A DNA stretch of 64,000 bases from Anastrepha obliqua (taxonomy: Eukaryota; Arthropoda; Insecta; Diptera; Tephritidae), in the NCBI RefSeq assembly GCF_027943255.1, contig NC_072894.1, positions 132,299,601-132,363,600 of the forward strand, in the 5' to 3' direction. The translations under genes and the position numbers were made by a program. Positions 49,341-59,983 of this stretch are shown here, one piece after another (position 1 is the stretch's first letter; every line of letters starts with the position of its first letter). The notes below the pieces were generated by a model. That model had not been told where the DNA came from. It did no database searches and was given only the letters and a program-made list of their open reading frames with translations.

Positions 49341-49653
49341 GGCCGCCGTAACCTAATGGGTTGGGGCGTGACTACCATTCGGAAACCAAAGAGAACGTTC
49401 AAATCTCGGTGAAACACCAAAATGAAGAAAAAGTTGTTTTGTAATAGCGGTCGTCTCTTGGCAGGCATGGCAAGCCTCCGAGAATATTTCTGCCATGAAA
49501 AGCTCCTTATAAAAAAATATCTGCCGTTCGGAGTCAGCTTAAAATTGTAGGTCCTTCTATTTGTGGAAAAACATCAAGACGCTCGCCACAAATAGGAAGA
49601 GAAGCTCGGGCAAACACCCAAAAAGGGTGTACGCGCCAATTAAACATATATAT
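49341..49653 (+). repeat. Full-length tRNA-derived SINE (family A reference copy)
   Basis: The head GGCCGCCGTAACCTAATGGG holds an A-box-like motif. GAACGTTCAAATCTCGGTGA contains the B box. The body runs through TAATAGCGGTCG, GGCAGGCATGGCAAG, TTTCTGCCATGAAAAGCTCC, CTGCCGTTCGGAGTCAGC and CATCAAGACGCTCGCCACAAA to a tail ending CCAAAAAGGGTG and TACGCGCCAATTAAA. A and B boxes are internal RNA polymerase III promoters. Other copies in the window are partial. Confidence 0.88.
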
Positions 49654-50331
49654 TAAAGTGGTGCACAAGTCGATATATATGTGCTTTCAAGTCATTTGCT
49701 AAATTCACACAACAATGCAGTGTTTTGTTCTCAACTAACAGTAACAGGCAATAGCAGCTAGAGAGAAAACCAAATCATGCTTTTGTATGACTTGTTTCTC
49801 TCTCAGCATTATCACAACACACATATTTCGGCAAGATAGCAAGAAAAGCAATGACACTGAAAGGCAATGAAAAACAATTCAATTCAAACAAGTGAATTGT
49901 GTCAAATGTGGATTATTTACTTACATGAATTCCTGATATTTTAAAATCAAATAGGCAGTTAATGTTTGGTATGATGGTTTTGTAGAATAAAAATTAAATT
50001 CTGATTAATATTTGAATGTAACTTACACTTTGCCGCTAATATACACTACGTACATACATACATATGAGACCAATTCACACATTGTACTTGATGTCTTTCG
50101 GCAAAGCTTGTATGAGAATGTTTTTCTACCATTGCCATGCAAGCATATAAGCAGCGTCGTGCAATTCGTGCACTGTCGATAGAGCCGAAGTAGTATTGCT
50201 TGTTGAAGACAGTTTTTCTTCGTTGCTGTTCAAGTTGTGTGCCTACATTGCTTTTTGTCTTCACAAACAGTGTCACATGCAATGTGTGACTTGTTGCTTT
50301 GTAATAAGCAAGTCATTTGTGCACCACTTTA
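49654..50331. mobile_element. MITE inserted in SINE tail, perfect 15-bp TIRs
   Basis: The left end TAAAGTGGTGCACAA is matched perfectly by the right end TTGTGCACCACTTTA. An ATATATAT tract flanks both ends and would be an 8-bp target duplication, hAT-like; a plain TA duplication is also possible because the flank is AT repeats. The 678-base interior encodes no transposase. It lies at the 3' end of the SINE at 49341. Confidence 0.8.
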
Positions 50332-50384
50332 ATATATATAATAGAACCTATCCCACTGAAATGGGTATATCAATAGGATAATGA

Positions 50385-50620
50385 TACACAACAAGCCGCA
50401 AAGCCGCAAAAGAGTGGTTGAAGGTCCACGGAGTTCATGTTATGCGTCGGCCTGCTAAGTCTATCGGCTTCAACCCTATAAAATGTAAACCGACATCAAA
50501 AAAAAGTGTTGCCGAACGGAAACCAACCAATTCAAGAGAATTCTATTGAAGGTAACAAAAGAGACATGGAAAGGAATCCCATTTAATCCGATCAGAATTT
50601 CATAGATAAACCGAGGGTAT
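50385..50620 (+). pseudogene. Tc1-like transposase C-terminal relic
   Basis: Translation starts KPQSRKRVVEGPRSS in one frame but AAKEWLKVHGVHVMRRPAKS in the best one, followed by VAERKPTNSRE and frameshifted WKGIPFNPIRIS-type sequence. This is the segment from the second catalytic Asp to the C-terminus of a Tc1-like transposase (NDPKHTSK..., RRPAQSPDLNPIE). The NPIE motif carrying the third acidic residue is altered. Confidence 0.75.
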
Positions 50621-50639
50621 TCTACGAAATATTAACAGC

Positions 50640-51175
50640 TTTTTCGTTTTATAAAGCTTTTAAGACATTTTATGCTAACAGTTAAAAATAATCCTGAATT
50701 ATGGAAATTAATCCTGTTTTTATGCCGAACTAATTTTTTTTTTTACGAAAAAATTGGTGCAACTTATGTATGCGACTTATTTTAACTGCACATATGACTT
50801 TTTTCAAACCTATGGATTTTAAATAACTTCTATAGCGAAGCCAGAGTTGGACTAATGAGAGTTATATTTTTGATTTTTTTAGGAAAAAATTTTACAAATT
50901 TGCAAGCATCCTGGCAACACTAACTTTTCGCTAAATTACACAATTCTAACAATCAATTTTTTAAAAACAATGCGTGCAGCATTATACATACTTAATATTC
51001 CCCGAATGGTCTTCAAAACCGCTTAATTCCGAAAGTAACGAGTAGTTACCTGAGAGTCTATTAGTTCACTAAAATTCCATCACCAAATTGAGCCACTTTG
51101 GCTCTCCCAAACACATTTTCTCATTTTAGCCATTTTCAATCAGAGCGAGGAAGTCCAACAAATTTGCCGTCGCCT
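50640..51175. other. Unassigned DNA
   Basis: AT-rich Tc1 3' flank followed by about 150 bases of more balanced sequence (51040-51180). On the minus strand this begins after a possible acceptor at 51181 and might be a second exon of the small ORF next to it. Not supported enough to call. Confidence 0.3.
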
Positions 51176-51179
51176 TCAG

Positions 51180-51371
51180 CTAATTACCAAATTGACAATT
51201 ACATATGTTGCGATGAATGAGGGTAAAAAAAATGAATGGATGTGGAAACAAAACGTAGCAACCATTTACTACTTTCCACCGTGATTGCACATAATGAACC
51301 GTTTTTTCTTTTTTGACAAAGTATTGCACTTTATTATAGAACAGCAGAACGCTTGAACAGGTGGGTGCCAT
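51180..51371 (-). CDS. Candidate small ORF or first coding exon
   Basis: Not recognised. ATG at 51371 sits in CAAAATGGC, an excellent Drosophila-type Kozak context, and opens 63 codons starting MAPTCSSVLLFYNKV and QYFVKKEKTVHYVQSRWK. After WK there are possible donors (GTAGTA, GTAAAT), so only the first about 33 residues may be coding. About 85 bases upstream on the opposite strand is CGGTCACACCC, close to the Drosophila core promoter motif YGGTCACACTR but inverted relative to this ORF. It may be a short gene, a first exon, or chance. Confidence 0.3.
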   Translation of the reverse strand: MAPTCSSVLLFYNKVQYFVKKEKTVHYVQSRWKVVNGCYVLFPHPFIFFTLIHRNICNCQFGN

Positions 51372-52342
51372 TTTTGAAGAACGTAGGTTTTAGCGCATTG
51401 ACTGCAGGTGCATTTTACACACCAGTGAGCACTTAAAACGGAAGTCAATTTGCGGTCACACCCTGACGAACAGTAAGGCCAATTCTGCTCTCCTCCGAAT
51501 AGAATTTATTTACGAACGGCACATAACTATAAAGGCGCACAGAACTTATTAGTTTTCTCAATTTGAAGGCATTCAGTGTCGATTAGGCCAAAGTTTTGTA
51601 TAAAATTTGGTGTATACTTGGCCAGTAAAATGTTAATAGTTTGGCCATTCTTTGTACAGAATTCACTTTTCACAGTAACAACAAACAAAACACGTTCTCG
51701 GGCGCTTATTCGGCGCTCTGCCTTTCCGACGGGTGATGTATTGGCATTTTGCCTGCGAGCATCCAAATTTTCTTGACTTTTTCACTCAAATTTCGACATG
51801 CACTTTTCCTGCGTTTATTTATACTCACGTAAACAAAAAGTTTGTTTGCATATCAATGCAAATTTTTTGCATATTTTTGTTGATTATTTATGAAATATTA
51901 ACACAAAAAACCTACCGTGAGGTAAACGAATGTTGCTTATCGTTGTTCACAAAAAACTTTTCACTCTTCCAATTCTTATACTCATCTGACATTTCAAAGA
52001 GAGTGGAGAGTGTGTGGAGTGTGTCATTCGCGTATCTAATGCGCAGGGCTGCATGTGAATCAGGTAAAAGAGATTTTATTTTAAACAAACCAAGGTACAC
52101 AGCCAACAGAATATTAAAAGGGAAAAAATTTAATTTTTATTTTTTAGGAACAAGATCATATTAATGTGTCAATGTAACATACAACATACTTACATACACA
52201 AGTGTTATATGTACATACTTAGCATAGTAACAAAATTCTTGATATCATTAGTAAAACCGCTGTTATTTATTCAGCGAAGATTCTGTGAAAATGTTGAAAA
52301 AGTATGCTTTAGAAATTAAAGAAGGTAAAACAAAAAATTATT
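51372..52342. other. Possible promoter region and unassigned DNA
   Basis: Segment 51400-51520 is balanced in base composition and holds CGGTCACACCC near 51453. Open frames at 51527-51766 (minus) and 51733-52164 (plus) have no recognised family. The rest is AT-rich. Confidence 0.3.
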
Positions 52343-52403
52343 TGAACCTGACGTGATTCGAGAACGCAACCTTCTGACCTGGAGCCAGACGCGCCACGGA
52401 GTC
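52343..52403 (-). pseudogene. tRNA-Trp(CCA) pseudogene with deleted D arm
   Basis: On the minus strand the sequence starts GACTCCGTGGCGCG and runs through TCTGGCTCCAGGTCAGA, an anticodon stem-loop with CCA in the anticodon position. It continues AAGGTTGCG and TCTCGAATCACGTC (T arm). Compared with normal eukaryotic tRNA-Trp about 11 bases of the D arm are missing between two GCGC motifs, and the acceptor stem has mismatches. At 61 bases it cannot fold as a normal tRNA. Confidence 0.8.
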
Positions 52404-53899
52404 TTGTATATATTTATAAGCACTGTATGCCTACGTATATATGATATTTAATTATATTAGAGGATTTGTTTATGCACCTCAATGAAATGGTACAAGTTAA
52501 GATATATTTCCTTTGCTATTCTTATCTTAAGCCCCAACTTTAATTTTTCTTGAATCTAACGTTTTGAGATATTGTGTATTTTCGTCACTGTTATCACTTG
52601 AAGTAACCAATATTCTATATCATTCTTTTTGTAATTCATCGCAATTCGGAATAGATGCATAGTTAATTATAATCACTTTTAATGCAGATAAGATATGCAA
52701 TTCAAAGGTGTTTATTCGCATTTTTCTTGAGAGATAAGAACAGTGAATTGATAAGCGAATTTTGTGGGTTAATCGATGATGTGAAAAAATTACGTAAATG
52801 ATTTGAAAAATGTATTACACCTGCGCCCACTTTTAGACATGTACATTATAACTTTATATAAATAAAAATAGTCAAGAAAAAATGAATATACTATATATTA
52901 ATGAAACTTGGTGATATTACTATGTTCAAGGTAGGTTGATATTGAATATATTATGGTCATTTTCAAAAAAGAAAAAACAAAGCAAATTTACCCACATTTA
53001 GTACAAAAATGAACCCAAAACAAAATAAAAAACAAACGGCGCAACTAAAATTAAAAACAATGTGCGAGATACATGCACTCAATAGCGATCAAACTTGGTA
53101 GACTTGTTCCTCGCCGTCTTATTTAGATCCTACTTGAATATTAGTGAGATCACAAAAAACCACACCAACTTTTTATATGATAAGACTACATTTCCGTCCG
53201 TCCATCTGATGTTACAAGCTATAGCTCTTATTGTGTTCGTGTTTATTTAATTCCAAATGTAATATAATATAATATTAAAAGAAGGACCAGTCCGGTGTGA
53301 ACCGAATTTACCACTTCCTTAATCGATTTCTTTTATTTTTATATTTCTTATATGTACTCTTATACATGTAGCAGATCCTTGTTTCTGTAACTGTTGAAAA
53401 TAAAGAAAACAAGCATCATATTAAATGCGAATAAGTTATAGAATAAGAAATCCAATGCATGCTGTGCATGCTGTAATGCATCTATCAGCTGGCTTTATTA
53501 ATTTCACACAGCTGAGTTCAGCTGACTTTTTTTACACAGAGTGCCCAAGAGTGACAATAGAGTTGAGTGTTCAAGTAAACATCTTTGGAATATAACTCGT
53601 TAAAAAAAAAATACCAGTCTAACGGTTAGACTTGATAGAAGTGAAACCTTCCGTAAAACAAACTGAGAGGGAATAAGACGAAAGCAGCATTAGGAGCGGG
53701 ATAATTATAGGTTCATTATAATATTGCTATAAAGTTCATATTTTATTTTCTTCATTTTATCATAATTCATCCTCAATGTTTTCAATTTCAACAAATGATA
53801 CGAGTGGCTTATGATAGATAAAATATGATACAAATCTTTGGTTTCGATGTTGTCAAAAAAACTACCCAAACGGACCGAAGAAACAGACTTACAAATTTC
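52404..53899. other. AT-rich intergenic DNA, nothing firm
   Basis: No gene was recognised. TTTCCGTCCGTCCATCTG near 53192 recalls sequence common in dipteran repeats but was not assigned. Confidence 0.4.
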
Positions 53900-54022
53900 T
53901 TCCATTTTCGTCTACTTGTATTCATATAAAAATTTATGGCTCCTCCCACCAAAGCTAAATGTATTAGTATATTTTTTCTTGTATTTATTCAAGGCTGAAA
54001 TCCCGGCGGTACTGCAATACCG
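53900..54022. repeat. Repeat block alpha, copy 1
   Basis: The block begins TTCCATTTTCGTCTAC and ends CGGCGGTACTGCAATACCGG. It is repeated almost exactly at 61771-61895. The first copy leads into block beta, the second into unrelated sequence. Confidence 0.9.
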
Positions 54023-54263
54023 GGTCAACCCGTGGCAGAGGCGGAGCAAGCCCCTAAAACACTCCGCCCATTTCCAAAAATCAGTTTAACATTTGTTGTC
54101 CTCCGATGGAGAATATATCAGATGTTAAGCTGATAACCACACTACCTAGTCAATACATTTTAAATAATAAACCTAATAAACCTTTTGAGAATTACACTCT
54201 CACAAAAATTAATGTACGAAATGTTTATACCGATTCACTTAAACTGACTTTCAGTATCTAAAC
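54023..54263. repeat. Repeat block beta, copy 1 (hAT host sequence)
   Basis: The block begins GGTCAACCCGTGGCAGAG and ends ATCTAAAC, immediately before the hAT left end. Further copies lie at 55901 (partial) and 57557 (complete). Confidence 0.9.
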
Positions 54264-55736
54264 CAGTGCTGTCCATCCCAAGAATGATAGAAAGAAGATT
54301 GCGCCCATCAGAGCGTACGTGACGTCACGTTTGCAGAGTTGTGCAGTATTGCCAACCATTTGCTCTTCGCAATAAGTTTAGTGCTTTTTTATACCGAAAA
54401 TGCGAAAATTTTGAAGTTTCGTGTTTGTTTCTTTTTGTTTTTAATTTAAGGCTACCGAGACTTTAGGTTGAAAAAAAAACTGTATTATTATACAAAAGAA
54501 GTTTTAAAAAGGCCACTCTGAGAAGATTTTAGTGCTAATGAAAATTTTTTACTCTTATAAAATTTGATAATTTGAAAGTGCAAATTTAATTTTTGGCTCC
54601 ATTTAAGGCTATGCAAAAATATTAAATGCCCCTCTCTCAACTCTTCTTAAGATTGAAAACCTTTTTACACATTTTAAAAAGCCTTTGAATTTATTGAATG
54701 CGAATTGAAACCATAGAGGTGTAATCGTTTCTTCCGGTCATCAATCCTTAGTGAGACATAGAGCATCAAGAGGTGTATTCATAGTAAAAATAAGCAACAA
54801 AATACCAGAAAATACTTAAGAAACCATACTAACATTTTTATAAAAAGAATACCTGATCTAGTTACATAACCTCAAATATAGCAAATAACTCGTTCCCTTA
54901 ACAAAAGAGTCTCGCTTAACAAAAGAAACCAATTAATTAAATTGTACATAAGCATAACACATTTATTTAAAAAAAAACGCACATTCTACAGACAATTTGT
55001 CACGCATATTTTTAGTAACACAATAAAAATTTCGTGTTTTATTTTCTTTAAATGGGCATTTAGTGCGTTTTTATATCCAAAGCTAGGCAACTCTGCAGTA
55101 GCGAGAGAGAGATTTGACTGCCGAAAGCAGAAGAACACCAACAACACCGGCAATCGCGGACAATGCCACCAGATGTTAAAAAAAAGTAAAGCTAAATAAA
55201 ACTGAGTGAATTATTTAAATAATTATTAAAAAATGTATATTTTACAAAATTATAAACTTGAAATTTTAATTAGAACAGCTAGAAAAATGTCATGAAGAAA
55301 GAACTAAAACTCCGAGACAAAAAATAATAAAAATAACAAAAAAAAAATGCTAAATCAAGTTACGAAAATGGTAATCTGGCCATACTGGAGCTAAAATCAC
55401 GTAACTAGTTGTCAAATTCGCTGATCGCAAAGTAACGGGACCACGATGGGCGCCATCTCATTATTCTTTGCATCATGTGTCCATCCCATACATCAATTGA
55501 TGACACGTATTCTTACTCTCCATCGTTCAGTCGTTAGCAAACCAGCAACGAATAAACATCATGTTTGTCTGCGACGCTTAATGTATGCAATACAATGCCC
55601 TGTGAGAACTTTTTTATGCTAGAAAATGCCTTTGGCGACTTGCAATGCCTTTTATGTTATGTTACAAGTCGTTCAAAGGAAGCTATAGATATAATATCAA
55701 AAGGCATTTCGATTCCTCCCACAAAAATTTTCTACT
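54264..55736 (+). mobile_element. hAT-type element, copy 1, right end lost
   Basis: Left end CAGTGCTGTCCATCCC follows ATCTAAAC. The sequence is nearly identical to the uninterrupted parts of the copy at 57798-61692 as far as ...AAATTTTCTACT (55736), where a minisatellite replaces the right end. It carries a decayed zinc-finger exon near 55605-55725. Only a handful of differences from copy 2 were seen over about 1.47 kb. Confidence 0.85.
55605..55725 (+). pseudogene. BED-like zinc-finger exon relic (hAT copy 1)
   Basis: One frame gives FGDLQCLLCY and the next gives YKSFKGSYRYNIKRHFDSSH, together a C-x2-C...H-x5-H finger like those of hAT-derived ZBED/GTF2IRD2-type proteins. The frames are offset by a tandem TTATG duplication inside the finger. 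The same lesion occurs in copy 2, so it predates the duplication. Confidence 0.6.
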
Positions 55737-55739
55737 TCT

Positions 55740-55761
55740 GCCCAGCGCGATAGCCCAGCGC
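55740..55761. repeat. 13-bp minisatellite, 1.7 units
   Basis: GCCCAGCGC is followed by one full GATAGCCCAGCGC unit, joining the broken hAT copy to the 12-bp array. It uses the same unit as the large array at 56123. Confidence 0.95.
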
Positions 55762-55881
55762 GGTAACGTGACCGGTAACGTTACCGGTAACGTGACCGGT
55801 AACGTGACCGGTAACGTGACCGGTAACGTGACCGGTAACGTGACCGGTAACGTGACCGGTAACGTGACCGGTAACGTGACC
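55762..55881. repeat. 12-bp minisatellite GGTAACGTGACC x10
   Basis: Exactly 120 bases make ten units, nine identical and one GGTAACGTTACC. All six frames are open because the unit is a multiple of three and holds no stop; the forward frame reads GNVT repeats. The array ends GGGACTCTTCTTGCTAGGG. Confidence 0.95.
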
Positions 55882-55900
55882 GGGACTCTTCTTGCTAGGG

Positions 55901-56089
55901 GGTCAACCCGTGGCAGAGAAGGAGCAAGCCCCTAAAACACTCCGCCCATTTCCAAAAATCAGTTTAACATTTGTTGTCCTCCGATGGAGGATCTATCAGA
56001 TGTTAAGCTGATAACCACACTACCTAGTCAATACATTTTAAATAATAAATCTAATAAACCTTTTGAGAATTACACGCTCACAAAAATTA
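55901..56089. repeat. Repeat block beta, copy 2 (truncated)
   Basis: It matches 54023-54215 up to CACAAAAATTA and then diverges into a short AT stretch before the 13-bp array. Confidence 0.9.
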
Positions 56090-56122
56090 TTTATATCAAC
56101 ATATAATATAACGCTTCGTAAC

Positions 56123-57513
56123 GATAGCCCAGCGCGATAGCCCAGCGCGATAGCCCAGCGCGATAGCCCAGCGCGATAGCCCAGCGCGATAGCCCAGCGC
56201 GATAGCCCAGCGCGATAGCCCAGCGCGATAGCCCAGCGCGATAGCCCAGCGCGATAGCCCAGCGCGATAGCCCAGCGCGATAGCCCAGCGCGATAGCCCA
56301 GCGCGATAGCCCAGCGCGATAGCCCAGCGCGATAGCCCAGCGCGATAGCCCAGCGCGATAGCCCAGCGCGATAGCCCAGCGCGATAGCCCAGCGCGATAG
56401 CCCAGCGCGATAGCCCAGCGCGATAGCCCAGCGCGATAGCCCAGCGCGATAGCCCAGCGCGATAGCCCAGCGCGATAGCCCAGCGCGATAGCCCAGCGCG
56501 ATAGCCCAGCGCGATAGCCCAGCGCGATAGCCCAGCGCGATAGCCCAGCGCGATAGCCCAGCGCGATAGCCCAGCGCGATAGCCCAGCGCGATAGCCCAG
56601 CGCGATAGCCCAGCGCGATAGCCCAGCGCGATAGCCCAGCGCGATAGCCCAGCGCGATAGCCCAGCGCGATAGCCCAGCGCGATAGCCCAGCGCGATAGC
56701 CCAGCGCGATAGCCCAGCGCGATAGCCCAGCGCGATAGCCCAGCGCGATAGCCCAGCGCGATAGCCCAGCGCGATAGCCCAGCGCGATAGCCCAGCGCGA
56801 TAGCCCAGCGCGATAGCCCAGCGCGATAGCCCAGCGCGATAGCCCAGCGCGATAGCCCAGCGCGATAGCCCAGCGCGATAGCCCAGCGCGATAGCCCAGC
56901 GCGATAGCCCAGCGCGATAGCCCAGCGCGATAGCCCAGCGCGATAGCCCAGCGCGATAGCCCAGCGCGATAGCCCAGCGCGATAGCCCAGCGCGATAGCC
57001 CAGCGCGATAGCCCAGCGCGATAGCCCAGCGCGATAGCCCAGCGCGATAGCCCAGCGCGATAGCCCAGCGCGATAGCCCAGCGCGATAGCCCAGCGCGAT
57101 AGCCCAGCGCGATAGCCCAGCGCGATAGCCCAGCGCGATAGCCCAGCGCGATAGCCCAGCGCGATAGCCCAGCGCGATAGCCCAGCGCGATAGCCCAGCG
57201 CGATAGCCCAGCGCGATAGCCCAGCGCGATAGCCCAGCGCGATAGCCCAGCGCGATAGCCCAGCGCGATAGCCCAGCGCGATAGCCCAGCGCGATAGCCC
57301 AGCGCGATAGCCCAGCGCGATAGCCCAGCGCGATAGCCCAGCGCGATAGCCCAGCGCGATAGCCCAGCGCGATAGCCCAGCGCGATAGCCCAGCGCGATA
57401 GCCCAGCGCGATAGCCCAGCGCGATAGCCCAGCGCGATAGCCCAGCGCGATAGCCCAGCGCGATAGCCCAGCGCGATAGCCCAGCGCGATAGCCCAGCGC
57501 GATAGCCCAGCGC
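56123..57513. repeat. 13-bp minisatellite GATAGCCCAGCGC, 107 units
   Basis: The array measures 1391 bases, exactly 107 x 13, and the units read appear identical. The unit is contained, in inverted orientation, in the tRNA-like SINE head at 62488-62560 (GCTGGGCTATCGCGCTG), where it is the pol III A-box region. No minus-strand frame contains a stop, and there is no ATG. GC content is far above the surroundings. Confidence 0.97.
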
Positions 57514-57537
57514 GGTAACGTGACCGGTAACGTGACC
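57514..57537. repeat. 12-bp minisatellite GGTAACGTGACC x2
   Basis: Two perfect units connect the 13-bp array to GGGACTCTTCTTGCTAGGG and block beta copy 3. The junction order (13-mer, 12-mer, GGGACTC, beta) is the same as at 55740-55901. Confidence 0.95.
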
Positions 57538-57556
57538 GGGACTCTTCTTGCTAGGG

Positions 57557-57797
57557 GGTCAACCCGTGGCAGAGAAGGAGCAAGCCCCTAAAACACTCCG
57601 CCCATTTCCAAAAATCAGTTTAACATTTGTTGTCCTCCGATGGAGAATATATCAGATGTTAAGCTGATAACCACACTACCTGGTCAATACATTTTAAATA
57701 ATAAACCTAATAAACCTTTTGAGAATTACACTCTCACAAAAATTAATGTACGAAATGTTTATACCGATTCACTTAAACTGACTTTCAGTATCTAAAC
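57557..57797. repeat. Repeat block beta, copy 3, ending in hAT target duplication
   Basis: It is a nearly exact copy of 54023-54263. The last eight bases, ATCTAAAC (57790-57797), recur directly after the hAT right end at 61693. Confidence 0.93.
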
Positions 57798-58429
57798 CAG
57801 TGCTGTCCATCCCAAGAATGATAGAAAGAAGATTGCGCCCATCAGAGCGTACGTGACGTCACGTTTGCAGAGTTGTGCAGTATTGCCAACCATTTGCTCT
57901 TCGCAATAAGTTTAGTGCTTTCTTATACCGAAAATGCGAAAATTTTGAAGTTTCGTGTTTGTTTCTTTTTGTTTTTAATTTAAGGCTACCGAGACTTTAG
58001 GTTGAAAAAAAAACTGTATTATTATACAAAAGAAGTTTTAAAAAGGCCACTCTGAGAAGATTTTAGTGCTAATGAAAATTTTTTACTCTTATAAAATTTG
58101 ATAATTTGAAAGTGCAAATTTAATTTTTGGCTCCATTTAAGGCTATGCAAAAATATTAAATGCCCCTCTCTCAACTCTTCTTAAGATTGAAAACCTTTTT
58201 ACACATTTTAAAAAGCCTTTGAATTTATTGAATGCGAATTGAAACCATAGAGGTGTAATCGTTTCTTCCGGTCATCAATCCTTAGTGAGACATAGAGCAT
58301 CAAGAGGTGTATTCATAGTAAAAATAAGCAACAAAATACCAGAAAATACTTAAGAAACCATACTAACATTTTGACGTGATAACGTCTTATAATTCGATTT
58401 AACAGGCTGCACGCACGAAAAAATGTGTC

Positions 58430-58795
58430 GTTACCTTGCTCATTACTGTTCATATGTAGTTACCTTGCTCATTACTGTTCATATGTAGTTACCTTGCTCA
58501 TTGCCGTTACCAAAATGTGTCGTTACCTTGCTCATATGTAGTTACCTTGCTCATATGTAGTTACCTTGCTCATATTAGTGTTACCTTGCTCATATGTAGT
58601 TACCTTGCTCATATTAGTGTTACCTTGCTCATATGTAGTTACCTTGCTCATATTAGTGTTACCTTGCTCATATGTAGTTACCTTGCTCATATCAGTGTTA
58701 CCCTGCTCATATGTAGTTACCTTGCTCATTAGTGTTACCTTGCTCATATTAGTGTTACCTTGCTCATATGTAGTTACCTTGCTCATTGCATTGAA
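58430..58795. repeat. 19-20-bp minisatellite GTTACCTTGCTCATATGTA
   Basis: About 17 units alternate between GTTACCTTGCTCATATGTA and GTTACCTTGCTCATATTAGT, with longer variants containing ACTGTTCATATGTA at the left. Open frames on both strands across it are repeat artefacts. Confidence 0.92.
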
Positions 58796-59097
58796 TGAAC
58801 TGCAAGCGAAAGCGCGGAAGGAACGACAAAGCAAACAAAGCAAACGAACGGCAACGTTCGACATCTTGCTCTCCCCTACTTATGTGAGCGTATATATGTA
58901 TGTATATGCGCATATGTACATATATAAATTCACGTATTTGTATTGGCATATGCCTTCTTATTGATTATTATTAATTTGATTTACTTGAAGAATTTAAAAT
59001 AAAACCAAGTTTGTTAATAATACCTGTTGTTTTAATGTTATTATTATTATTTTTTTATTATATCTGAAGGAAAAAATGTATGGTAATATTCACCATA

Positions 59098-59983
59098 TCT
59101 ATACTAATATTATAAAGAGGAAAACTTTGTTTGTTTGGTTGTAATGAATAGGCTCAAAAACTACTGGACCGATTTTAAAAATTCTTTCACCATTCGAAAG
59201 CTACATCACGAGTAACATGGATTATATTTTATTTTGGAAATAGGGCTCGAGATATAGGTCAAAACGTGGACCCGGGTAACCTTCGGATGTGTATGTACAA
59301 TATGGGTATCAAATGAAAGCTGTTGATAAGTGCTTTAATACGGGGTAATTTTCATACCTATTGATGACTAGGGTCTGGAAATATATGCCAAAACGTGGAC
59401 CCGCCGTGTCTTTGCACCGAATTAAACCAAACTTACACACATTGTTAAGTAGGTATTGAAGATGATTTCCGTATAGTTTGAATACCTATTGGTAGATAGG
59501 GTCTCGAGATATAGGTCAAAACGTTGACCCGGGTAACCTTCGGATGTGTATGTACAATATGGGTATCAAATGGAAGCTGTTGGTGAATGCTTTAGTTCAG
59601 AGTATTTCCATCCGCTCCGTGACTGGGGTCTCGAGATAGAGACCAAAACGTGGACCCTAGAATGTGTTTGTACAATATGGATATCAAATGAAAGCTGTTG
59701 ATAAGTGCTTTAATACGGGGTAATTTTCATACCTATTGATGACTAGGGTCTCGAAATATATGCCAAAACGTGGACCCGGGTAACCTTCGGACGTGTATGT
59801 ACAATATGGGTATCAAATGAAAGCTGTTGGTGAATGCTTTAGTACAGAGTATTTTTCATGCCGCTCCGTGACTGGGGTCTCGAGATATAGGTCAAAACGT
59901 GGACCCGGGTAACCTTTGGTTGTGTATGTACAATATGGGTATAAAATGAGAGCTGTTGATAAGTGCTTTAATACGGGGTAATT
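59098..59983 (+). mobile_element. Helitron, 3'-truncated, related to the one at 43467
   Basis: It begins TCTATACTAATATTATAAAG after A, a typical Helitron 5' end. It has six modules with CAAAACGTGGACCC (about 59259 to 59895), highly similar to those of the complete Helitron at 43467. The hairpin and CTAG end are absent; it runs directly into the TTATG array. Confidence 0.85.

Noticed and set aside
55740..57537. CRISPR-like array
   Set aside because: Units are directly contiguous with no unique spacers, and the DNA is eukaryotic.
58517..58964. Open frames across the TTACCTTGCTCAT repeat
   Set aside because: They follow the minisatellite unit and end just outside it.
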